DNA of 5,584 nt from Candidatus Hydrogenedentota bacterium. Its GTDB lineage: Bacteria > Hydrogenedentota > Hydrogenedentia > Hydrogenedentales > SLHB01. Positions 1 through 5,584 of this stretch are shown piece after piece (position 1 is the stretch's first letter; every line of letters starts with the position of its first letter). The position numbers were made by a program, and so were the translations under genes. Location: contig PUOI01000016.1 in NCBI GenBank assembly GCA_003552765.1, forward strand, positions 1 to 5,584. Direction: 5' to 3'. The notes beneath the pieces were generated by a model. That model saw only the letters and a program-made list of their open reading frames with translations, ran no database searches and was not told the origin of the DNA.

Positions 1-2
1 CT

Positions 3-20
3 CCCGCCCCCTTCTGCGGG
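3..20. other. Short GC hairpin at left edge (possible end of upstream transcript)
   Basis: CCCGC (3-7) and GCGGG (16-20) are perfect inverted repeats separated by an 8-nt loop. No T-tract follows, so it is not a canonical intrinsic terminator. It lies just upstream of the putative promoter and could belong to the 3' end of a gene outside the window. All three + frames reach a stop within the first 97 bases, so no upstream gene can be identified. The repeat is directly visible; its function is unknown. Confidence 0.25.
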
Positions 21-29
21 TAAGTGGAT

Positions 30-58
30 TTGACTCGGCGCCGAGAGCTGTTTACTAT
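30..58 (+). promoter_or_regulatory. Putative sigma70-type promoter for the GH51-led operon
   Basis: TTGACT at 30-35 matches the -35 consensus TTGACA in 5 of 6 positions. TACTAT at 53-58 matches the -10 consensus TATAAT in 4 of 6, including the critical first TA and last T. The spacer is exactly 17 bp. Transcription would start near 65, leaving a leader of about 60 nt before the arabinofuranosidase start at 129. It is the best promoter-like pair I see in the window. No experimental support is available from sequence alone, and sigma specificity in an unknown phylum is uncertain. Confidence 0.45.
34..45. promoter_or_regulatory. Perfect 12-bp palindrome in promoter spacer, candidate operator
   Basis: CTCGGCGCCGAG is identical to its own reverse complement. 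It overlaps the end of the -35 element and fills much of the promoter spacer, a usual position for a repressor operator (LacI-type operators are often short GC-centred palindromes). A sugar-responsive regulator would fit the enzyme genes downstream, but no regulator gene is in the window. In GC-rich DNA some palindromes occur by chance, so the regulatory role is inferred from position only. Confidence 0.35.
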
Positions 59-110
59 CCGATGGGTATGAGCGAACGTGCGCTCGAAGGCGATTAACAC
101 CAAACTAGTG

Positions 111-118
111 AGAAGGAG
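111..118 (+). promoter_or_regulatory. Ribosome binding site that sets the GH51 start
   Basis: AGAAGGAG contains a strong Shine-Dalgarno core (AAGGAG, 113-118) ending 10 nt before ATG 129. It selects that ATG over an in-frame GTG at 78, which would add 17 residues, and over ATG 138. The Sec signal peptide has a normal n-region when translation starts at 129. The leader between the predicted transcription start and this site holds only a weak 5-bp inverted repeat (GAGCG 70-74 / CGCTC 81-85). Confidence 0.7.
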
Positions 119-128
119 ACTCTGTGCA

Positions 129-2462
129 ATGAAATCTATGCGTTGCGCCGCAATCTTGGTTGTGGCCGCCGTGGGTCTGGCCGGCCCAGCGGTTGGCGAG
201 AATCTGTTGCCAAACCCCACCTTTGAAGCTGACGCGAACGGTCAGCCGGAGGGCTGGGAAACGGTAACGTGGACCGGTGAGGCCGAGTTCGAGTACGCCG
301 ATACCGGCTACAGCGCCGATCGTTCGGTGAGCATTTCATCGGAGACGGGAGCAGACGCCTCATGGTCGGCGACGATTCCCATCGAAACGCCGGGAACCTA
401 CCGGCTAAGTGGGCGCATCCGGACCGAAGGGTTGGACCCCGGCAGCGGCGAAGGCGCCCTGATGAATGTGCACGGCATTGGAAATGCCGTCACCGGGTCA
501 GTGACAGGGGATAGCGACTGGACCGAAGTGAGCGTTCAATTTGGCGCCGAGGCCACGGATGAACTCCAAGTCAACTGTCTGTTCGGCGGTTGGGGTGAGT
601 CCACGGGCCAGGCATGGTTCGACGATGTGGAGTTGACATTGGTCGAGTATACGAACCTCGAACCCGTGGTTCATGTGGATGCCGAAGATGTAGGCGAGCC
701 CATCAGCGAATATATCTATAGCCAGTTCATCGAACACCTGGGCCGGTGCATTTACGGCGGCATTTGGGCGGAGATGCTGGAGGACCGCAAGTTCTTCTAC
801 TTCTTGGATGATAACAGCTCGCCGTGGGAGGTCACCGGCGGCTATTCGCCCGTATCGATAAATTCTTTTGCGGGCGAACACACGCCCATGATCCGGCTGA
901 CGGATGGTCCGCGCCGGGGGATCTCGCAAGACGGAATCACGCTTGAGGAAGGCCGCGCCTACGAAGCCTACGTCTGGGTTGCGGGCAACACGGGCGGCGC
1001 GCCCATCGAAGTCAACGTCATGTGGGGCGATGGAGACGATGACCAAGAAGGCGTCCTTATTGAAGAGCTGAGCCGCGAGTTCGAGAAGACCTCCTTCACC
1101 TTTACCGCTGGGGAAGACACCGAGGATGGCGCCATCGAAATCATGTCGGATGGACTCGGGCACTTCAGCGTAGGCGCCGTCTCGCTGATGCCGGCCGACA
1201 ACGTCGATGGCATGCGCGCCGACACCCTGGAACTGCTCAAAGAGCTGGACGCGCCCATGTACCGGTGGCCTGGCGGAAACTTCGTGAGCGGCTACGACTG
1301 GCGCGACGGAATCGGCCCCCGCGACCAACGGCCGCCCCGCCGCAATCCCGCGTGGCAAGGGATTGAGTCCAACGACTTTGGGCTTGATGAATTCGTCGCG
1401 TTCTGCCGCGAAGTAGGCGCCGAACCCCATGTCGTGGTCAATACCGGCGGCGGCGACTTGGAGATGGCCCTGCAGCAGATCGAGTATAGCAATGGGCCCG
1501 CCGACTCGCCGATGGGCCAACAACGCGCCGCCAATGGGCACGAAGAGCCCTATGACATCCGGTGGTGGGGCGTGGGCAACGAGATGTTCGGCGATTGGCA
1601 GGTTGGCTACATCCCGATCGATGACTATACCGAACGCCACAACATGTTCGCGGACGCCATGCGCGAGGCGGAGCCCGATGCCTTGCTTACCGCCAGCGGC
1701 GAGACGGGGTATTGGACGGAAGCGCTGATGCGTGAAAGCGCGGATTACATGGACTACATCGGAGAACATTTCTACGCGTGGGATGACATCCCCGATGTGA
1801 CGTCTCATATGCGCCAAATCCCTAATGCGGTTAGAGGCAAAGCCGAGGCGCACCGGCAATACCGCGAAGAGATTGAAGGGCTGGCCGAAAAGGACATCCC
1901 CATCGCAATGACGGAGTGGAACTACTGGTACGGCCCCCATATCTACGGGGAACTCGGCACCCAGTACTACCAAAAGGACGCCCTGGGCATCGCCGCCGGC
2001 ATTCACGAAATGGCCCGGCAAAGCGATATCATCCACGTCGCGAACTACGCGCAGACCGTGAACGTCATCGGGGCGATCAAGACGTCGGACACCGACGCGA
2101 CCATGGACACCACGGGCGTTATCCTCACCATGTACCGCCGCTATTTTGGCGAAACGCCGCTGGCGGTGGATATTGAAGAACCGTTTGACGCCATGGCCGC
2201 ATGGTCCGAGGACGGCTCCATCCTCACCGTGGGGATCGTGAATCCCACCGGGAACGCCTACGAGATCCCCCTCGAAGCCAATGGGATCGCGTTCACCGGC
2301 GAGGCCGAGGGCTGGACGGCCGCCCATGACGATCCCATGGCGCACAACGTCCCCGGCGAACCCCAACAAGTGAACATGGAGTCCATCGGTTCGTTCAATG
2401 TGGAGAACGGACTGCCCGTGGCGCCATACAGCGCAACCGTGTTCCACATCGATGTCGAATGA
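129..2462 (+). CDS. Secreted GH51-type alpha-L-arabinofuranosidase with carbohydrate-binding domains
   Basis: The predicted 777-residue protein should release terminal alpha-L-arabinofuranose from arabinose-containing polysaccharides by a retaining mechanism. Residues 1-23 form a Sec signal peptide with likely cleavage after A-V-G. Residues about 24-173 resemble a CBM4/9-type jelly roll, starting NLLPNPTFE and ending WFDDVELTL. The catalytic part starts near 178 with the family-typical CIYGGIWAEMLEDRKF (from C207). A second beta-sandwich-like segment interrupts it at about 231-356. RWPGGN follows at 379-384. The acid/base is Glu485 in GNEMFG and the nucleophile is Glu596 in MTEWNYW; their spacing of 111 residues fits GH51. 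A C-terminal beta domain (about 675-777) ends in PVAPYSATVFHID. Many bacterial GH51 enzymes are cytoplasmic and about 500 residues long, so the export signal and extra domains point to attack on polymer outside the cytoplasm. It is the first gene behind the putative promoter and overlaps the next gene. Other GH51 specificities, such as endoglucanase, are possible but less likely. Confidence 0.9.
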   Translation: MKSMRCAAILVVAAVGLAGPAVGENLLPNPTFEADANGQPEGWETVTWTGEAEFEYADTGYSADRSVSISSETGADASWSATIPIETPGTYRLSGRIRTEGLDPGSGEGALMNVHGIGNAVTGSVTGDSDWTEVSVQFGAEATDELQVNCLFGGWGESTGQAWFDDVELTLVEYTNLEPVVHVDAEDVGEPISEYIYSQFIEHLGRCIYGGIWAEMLEDRKFFYFLDDNSSPWEVTGGYSPVSINSFAGEHTPMIRLTDGPRRGISQDGITLEEGRAYEAYVWVAGNTGGAPIEVNVMWGDGDDDQEGVLIEELSREFEKTSFTFTAGEDTEDGAIEIMSDGLGHFSVGAVSLMPADNVDGMRADTLELLKELDAPMYRWPGGNFVSGYDWRDGIGPRDQRPPRRNPAWQGIESNDFGLDEFVAFCREVGAEPHVVVNTGGGDLEMALQQIEYSNGPADSPMGQQRAANGHEEPYDIRWWGVGNEMFGDWQVGYIPIDDYTERHNMFADAMREAEPDALLTASGETGYWTEALMRESADYMDYIGEHFYAWDDIPDVTSHMRQIPNAVRGKAEAHRQYREEIEGLAEKDIPIAMTEWNYWYGPHIYGELGTQYYQKDALGIAAGIHEMARQSDIIHVANYAQTVNVIGAIKTSDTDATMDTTGVILTMYRRYFGETPLAVDIEEPFDAMAAWSEDGSILTVGIVNPTGNAYEIPLEANGIAFTGEAEGWTAAHDDPMAHNVPGEPQQVNMESIGSFNVENGLPVAPYSATVFHIDVE

Positions 2463-3807
2463 CGGTTCCAACGAGCGCAAGCGGCTCGTTTGCGCCGGTA
2501 GTGCAAGAATCAACCGCCGCGCCATGATGCGCGGTGTGGTGATGGGTGGAGCTTTGACGGCTGGCGTGGCGGGGGCGCCAGCCGTCAGCGCCGCCTCGAA
2601 CGAAGCCAACGGCGCGGCCCTCAACGTGAAGGAGCACGGCGCGCGGGGGGATGGGGAGACCCACGAAGCCGATCGCCTGCAAGAGCTGTTGAACGGCTTG
2701 GCGGAACAGGGCGGGGGAATCGCCGTGTTTCCGCCGGGCCGTTACATTCTCGAGAAGACCTTGCTAATTCCATCGGGGGTTCACGTCATCGGTCATGGGA
2801 TCTCCACGGTTTTCGAGGGGTACCGGCCGGATGGCGTGGACGGGTACGCGCTCATCGCCAACGATGGCATCGTGACCGCGGAAGGCTACGATGGGGCGAG
2901 CGATTTCTCGCTACGGGACGTGGCCCTCGACTCACCCCGCACCAACGGCATCGTGCTGGTCCACGCCCGCAACGGCTACTTCGCCAACATCCATGGGCTG
3001 GACGCGTATCACCACCACTTCGACATCGCGGGCTCGAAAAACATCGTGGTGGAGAACGTCTTTCTCACGGGCCGCAGCGGGACCGCGCCCTTCCAGATCG
3101 ACGGCAGCCCGTTCTACAACAACACGTGGGATGGCGAGACGAATGTGCAACCCATCCAAGACGGTACGCCGAACGACGGCATTTTTCTGTCAAACTCCGT
3201 GATACACCCCGCCAACCGCCCCAATCATGGCATCCACTTCCACAGAGACCACGGGCAACACATCTTCATTGACAACGTGTTGATAGAACACCTCGAGAAC
3301 GGCATTTTTCGGGATGGGAACACCCATCGGAAAGACGTTTTCATCAACAACGTGGTCATCAAAGACGTCACCAACCGCGGCGTCAATTTCCGGCCCACCG
3401 ATACGCCGGACGAGCGCGTCAGCATGACCAATATCATCCTCGAGGACGTGTCGGGACCTGGCCTGATGGAATACCACGGGTGCCGCGACCTGACCCTGCG
3501 GAACATCAAGGCCCAAGCGGACCCCGAGGCCGGTTCCGAGCGGATCGTCTTGGAAGACGTGGCGTTGGCGGCGGTGGATGGCGCCCATGTCAACGGGGCC
3601 GGCGCCGGCAGCGCGATCTGGCTCCAGAACTGCCGGAACGTTGCCATCTCCACCCTCACCGCCCAGCACGTGTCGCGTTCCCTGCGGCTGGAAGACTGCG
3701 CCAACATCCGCTACAGTGGGATTGCGGAATTGGACGAAGACGGGGAGCCTCACGAGGTCACCATTGAAGGAGAGGAATGCCTTGCGCCGTGGAATCACAG
3801 TGGTTGA
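2452..3807 (+). CDS. Exported right-handed beta-helix protein, pectate_lyase_3 / GH28-like superfamily
   Basis: This 451-residue protein probably acts on, or binds, a polysaccharide outside the cytoplasm; its reaction cannot be stated. The N-terminus has a twin-arginine-like signal: NRRAMMRG at 21-28, a hydrophobic stretch, and likely cleavage after V-S-A (47). Residues 57-115 match the pectate_lyase_3 opening pattern (LNVKEHGARGDG, then GGGIAVFPPGRYIL). Beta-helix coils follow to about residue 430, with hydrophobic-Asn-hydrophobic strands such as NIVVENV, IFIDNVLI and VFINNVVI. Turns beginning G-I/V recur at 243, 260, 284, 310 and 337, roughly one per coil. Conserved-looking charged residues cluster on them: H262, H264, D266, H267, R287, D288, R314 and H342. 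I see no canonical GH28 Asp-Asp motif or pectate-lyase calcium site. The start is ATG 2452, 11 nt inside the preceding gene in another frame and with no Shine-Dalgarno, suggesting translational coupling. Starting at ATG 2398 would add 18 residues of unlikely n-region; ATG 2524 would remove the twin arginine. Confidence 0.8.
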   Translation: MSNDGSNERKRLVCAGSARINRRAMMRGVVMGGALTAGVAGAPAVSAASNEANGAALNVKEHGARGDGETHEADRLQELLNGLAEQGGGIAVFPPGRYILEKTLLIPSGVHVIGHGISTVFEGYRPDGVDGYALIANDGIVTAEGYDGASDFSLRDVALDSPRTNGIVLVHARNGYFANIHGLDAYHHHFDIAGSKNIVVENVFLTGRSGTAPFQIDGSPFYNNTWDGETNVQPIQDGTPNDGIFLSNSVIHPANRPNHGIHFHRDHGQHIFIDNVLIEHLENGIFRDGNTHRKDVFINNVVIKDVTNRGVNFRPTDTPDERVSMTNIILEDVSGPGLMEYHGCRDLTLRNIKAQADPEAGSERIVLEDVALAAVDGAHVNGAGAGSAIWLQNCRNVAISTLTAQHVSRSLRLEDCANIRYSGIAELDEDGEPHEVTIEGEECLAPWNHSG

Positions 3808-3911
3808 TGTGGCGGCCTGTGGTCTTTAATCTGTTGGGAAAAACAATAAAGAACGTGCTAGGCTTAGGGCTGATTATGCTGGCGGCAGGCGGACGTCGAA
3901 AGGAGATCGTT
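3808..3911 (+). other. Intergenic leader before the sulfatase, locally AT-rich
   Basis: This 104-bp gap contains a stretch (about 3822-3852) clearly richer in A/T than the surrounding genes, including TTTAAT at 3825-3830 (5 of 6 to a -10 box). The only -35-like partner, TTGATG at 3804-3809, gives a 15-bp spacer, which is short. A secondary promoter is possible but weakly supported. No terminator hairpin is visible, so read-through from the upstream genes is expected. The gap is open in frame with the sulfatase, discussed under its start choice. Confidence 0.3.
3899..3905 (+). promoter_or_regulatory. Ribosome binding site that sets the sulfatase start
   Basis: AAAGGAG lies 6 nt before ATG 3912 and is the best-placed Shine-Dalgarno in this region. 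It supports a start that gives a normal-length Tat signal peptide. A rival purine-rich AAGGAGAGGA at 3767-3776 precedes in-frame ATG 3777, but it lies within the coding sequence of the preceding gene and would add 45 residues. Confidence 0.65.
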
Positions 3912-5426
3912 ATGGATGGCGGCAAGCAGCGCGGAAAGAAAGGTATCCGCGGGGCGGATGGAAAGATGGACCGGAGGGCGTTTCTGACGGCCGTGGGCGC
4001 GGGGGCGGCGGCGTGCGCCCTGCCCGGCGCCGTGAAGGCCAGTGAGGGGGAAAGGCCCAACTTCGTGTTCATCTTTGCGGATGATCAGGATTACGAGGCC
4101 TTGCGGGCCTTGGGCAACGATGAAGTTTTGACGCCCAATCTCGACCGCCTTGTGCGCGGGGGGACCACGTTCACCCATGCTTATAACATGGGGTCCTGGA
4201 GCGGGGCGGTGTGCATTCCTGCGCGAACCATGCTGATGACCGGCCTGACGGTGTGGAATGCCCACGAAGCGCATCAAGGCGATCTGGATGAAGCCTTTGT
4301 CGAGCAAGGGCGCTTCTGGCCGCAGCTCCTGGAGCAGGCGGGGTACGAGACGTACATGACGGGTAAATGGCACGTGAGCGCGGACGCGCACGCCGCCTTT
4401 AACTACGTGACCAACGTCCGGCCGGGCATGCCCAACGTCTTTCCCAACAACGTGCCCGAAGGGTACGACCGGCCCGTGGAGGGCGAGGAGGATCCCTGGA
4501 GTCCTTGGGACAGGGACTTCGGCGGGTACTGGGAAGGCGAGACGCATTGGAGCGTGGTGCTGGCCGAGGACGCCGAGGGCTTTCTCGAACAGGCCGGGGA
4601 GCGGGACGCGCCGTTCTTCATGTACCTCGCCTTCAACGCTCCGCATGATCCGCGTCAATCGCCTCAGGAGTACGTGGAGAAGTACCCCTTGGACGATGTG
4701 GATACGCCGGAGAATTTCAAGCCTGAGTATCCCTACAACGAAGAGATCGGCTCGGGCCGCGGCCTGCGCGACGAACGCCTCGCGCCGTTTCCCCGCACCG
4801 AGTACGCCGTGCAAGTGCACCGGCAAGAGTACTACGCGATCATCACCCACATGGACACGCAGATCGGGCGGATATTGGATGCGCTCGAAGCAACGGGCAA
4901 GGCGGACAATACCTACGTGATCTTCACGGCCGATCACGGGCTGGCAGTGGGTCAGCATGGGCTCATGGGCAAGCAGAACATGTATGATCACAGCGTCCGC
5001 GTGCCTTTTGTGATTACCGGGCCGGACATCCCGGAGGATCACCGCATCGAGGCCCCCATTTACCTGCAGGACGCCTTGCCGTCCACGCTGGAACTCGCGG
5101 GCGAAGCGATTCCCGAGCAAGTGGACTTCGCCAGCTTCGTTCCGGTCATCCGGGGCGAGGCCGAGGCCACCCACGAAGCCATCTACGGAGGCTACATCGA
5201 GCAACAGCGCATGGTTACGCACAATGGCAAGAAACTGCTGCTGTATCCCGAGGCGGGCGTGGCGCGGCTCTATGATCTGGAGGAGGATCCCCTTGAGCTG
5301 AACGACCTCGCGGATGATCCAGAATCGGAACCCGTCATGCGGGAACTGTTCGCGGTCTTGCAAGACTTGCAGACGAAGTTCAACGATGACCTGGACCTCA
5401 CGGAGACCTTCCCGGAGTTGCAATAA
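3912..5426 (+). CDS. Tat-exported S1-family (formylglycine) sulfatase
   Basis: The 504-residue protein should hydrolyse sulfate esters, here probably on a polysaccharide or oligosaccharide. DRRAFLT at 20-26, a hydrophobic stretch and likely cleavage after V-K-A (43) form a twin-arginine signal. The sulfatase fold follows: metal ligands D57-D58 in FADDQ; C101-I-P-A-R105 with downstream TMLMTG, where C101 is the residue converted to formylglycine; K152 and H154 in TGKWHV; H245 in NAPHDP; D341-H342 in TADHG; and K354 in MGKQN. The C-terminal subdomain contains the family-typical RLYDLEEDPLELNDLA. All expected catalytic and calcium-binding positions are present and the length is normal, so the enzyme looks active. 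Because the site is Cys-type it needs a formylglycine-generating enzyme (FGE or anSME), which is not in this window. Tat export would allow modification and folding before secretion. The substrate cannot be read from the sequence; the neighbouring arabinofuranosidase suggests a sulfated plant or algal glycan. M19 is an alternative start with a poorer ribosome site. Confidence 0.93.
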   Translation: MDGGKQRGKKGIRGADGKMDRRAFLTAVGAGAAACALPGAVKASEGERPNFVFIFADDQDYEALRALGNDEVLTPNLDRLVRGGTTFTHAYNMGSWSGAVCIPARTMLMTGLTVWNAHEAHQGDLDEAFVEQGRFWPQLLEQAGYETYMTGKWHVSADAHAAFNYVTNVRPGMPNVFPNNVPEGYDRPVEGEEDPWSPWDRDFGGYWEGETHWSVVLAEDAEGFLEQAGERDAPFFMYLAFNAPHDPRQSPQEYVEKYPLDDVDTPENFKPEYPYNEEIGSGRGLRDERLAPFPRTEYAVQVHRQEYYAIITHMDTQIGRILDALEATGKADNTYVIFTADHGLAVGQHGLMGKQNMYDHSVRVPFVITGPDIPEDHRIEAPIYLQDALPSTLELAGEAIPEQVDFASFVPVIRGEAEATHEAIYGGYIEQQRMVTHNGKKLLLYPEAGVARLYDLEEDPLELNDLADDPESEPVMRELFAVLQDLQTKFNDDLDLTETFPELQ

Positions 5427-5446
5427 GGAAGTTTGGCAGTTTGTCT

Positions 5447-5465
5447 CCGCTTGGCCTTCAAGCGG
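5447..5465 (+). other. Perfect 7-bp hairpin downstream of the sulfatase
   Basis: CCGCTTG (5447-5453) and CAAGCGG (5459-5465) are perfect inverted repeats around a 5-nt loop, beginning 21 nt after the sulfatase stop. The RNA would form a stable stem, but no U-tract follows, so it is not a textbook intrinsic terminator. It may act as a partial terminator, a 3'-end stabiliser or a processing site between the sulfatase and the next gene. Confidence 0.35.
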
Positions 5466-5499
5466 TGGCATATAGCTTGGGTGGGTTTGAACAGAAATT

Positions 5500-5505
5500 G
5501 GGGGA
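5500..5505 (+). promoter_or_regulatory. Likely ribosome binding site of the right-edge gene
   Basis: GGGGGA precedes ATG 5511 by 5 nt and ATG 5514 by 8 nt. It is a moderate Shine-Dalgarno match. The spacing favours the second ATG slightly, but either gives the same signal peptide. Confidence 0.4.
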
Positions 5506-5510
5506 AGCAC

Positions 5511-5584
5511 ATGATGGCTAATAGGAGAAGCAGTTCGTGGGTGAGCTTGGGCGTTCTGTTGTGCATAGGCGCTCTGGCCTTCGC
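5511..5584 (+). CDS. N-terminal fragment of an exported protein, cut by the window end
   Basis: Only 24 codons are visible. They encode MM-ANRR-SSSW followed by a hydrophobic run (VSLGVLLCIGALAF), which is the n-region and h-region of a Sec-type signal peptide. No lipobox is evident, because the residue before the only cysteine is leucine. The gene follows the sulfatase in the same direction after 84 bp, with no convincing promoter of its own, so it may be a fourth member of the operon. The mature protein lies outside the window and its function cannot be guessed, although an extracellular enzyme or binding protein would fit the neighbours. Confidence 0.6.
   Translation, partial: MMANRRSSSWVSLGVLLCIGALAF

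Noticed and set aside
62..97. Possible 11-codon leader peptide starting at ATG 62 or ATG 68
   Set aside because: There is no Shine-Dalgarno, the predicted transcription start lies at about 65, and the peptide is not enriched in any regulatory amino acid.
2..97. Frame 2 is open from the left edge to TAA 95-97, possibly the tail of an upstream gene
   Set aside because: Only about 31 codons with no recognisable motif, and the stretch contains the promoter-like elements; too short to support a call.
498..2624. Long antisense open frame of about 708 codons opposite the GH51 gene
   Set aside because: Its translation is rich in H, R, V and D without domain motifs or an export signal, while the + strand carries full GH51 motifs. 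Long antisense frames are expected opposite GC-rich genes because stop codons are rare there.
3190..3798. Antisense open frame of about 202 codons opposite the beta-helix gene
   Set aside because: The coding signal (beta-helix repeat pattern) is on the + strand; the antisense product has no motif and no upstream ribosome site that I can see.
3864..5510. Long antisense open frame of about 548 codons opposite the sulfatase gene
   Set aside because: Same codon-usage artefact: it mirrors the whole sulfatase gene, has no recognisable domain, and the + strand frame has every catalytic sulfatase motif.
5511..5584. Lipoprotein signal around the cysteine in the right-edge gene
   Set aside because: The residues before the cysteine are V-L-L; a lipobox needs a small residue directly before it.

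Overview
The window looks like part of a carbohydrate-degradation locus from a GC-rich Gram-negative bacterium. All four supportable genes lie on the + strand, and each begins with an export signal. Secreted glycoside hydrolases, right-handed beta-helix proteins and formylglycine sulfatases carrying 'DRRAFL'-type Tat signals are typical of the Planctomycetes/Lentisphaerae/Verrucomicrobia group and of Candidatus Hydrogenedentes. That taxonomic placement is an inference from gene content and style; no marker gene is present.

Layout. Bases 1-128 form a leader. It holds a hairpin (3-20), a good sigma70-type promoter (TTGACT, 17 bp, TACTAT at 30-58) with a perfect 12-bp palindrome in the spacer, and a Shine-Dalgarno sequence. 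Bases 129-2462 encode a secreted GH51-type alpha-L-arabinofuranosidase with an N-terminal carbohydrate-binding-like domain and a second beta-sandwich-like insert in the catalytic part. Bases 2452-3807 overlap it by 11 nt and encode a Tat-type right-handed beta-helix protein of the pectate_lyase_3 / GH28-like superfamily. After about 100 relatively AT-rich bases, 3912-5426 encode a Tat-type S1 (formylglycine) sulfatase with an intact C-I-P-A-R site. An 84-bp gap contains a 7-bp perfect hairpin without a T-tract. The start of a fourth exported protein (5511 onward) runs off the right edge.

How the genes could work together: the sulfatase removes sulfate esters, the GH51 enzyme removes terminal alpha-L-arabinofuranose, and the beta-helix protein may cleave or bind the backbone. 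Together they would act outside the cytoplasm on an arabinose-containing, possibly sulfated polysaccharide (algal or pectin-like). The individual enzyme classes for GH51 and the sulfatase are well supported. The shared substrate and the beta-helix activity are inference. I see no RNA genes, CRISPR arrays, insertion sequences or phage features.
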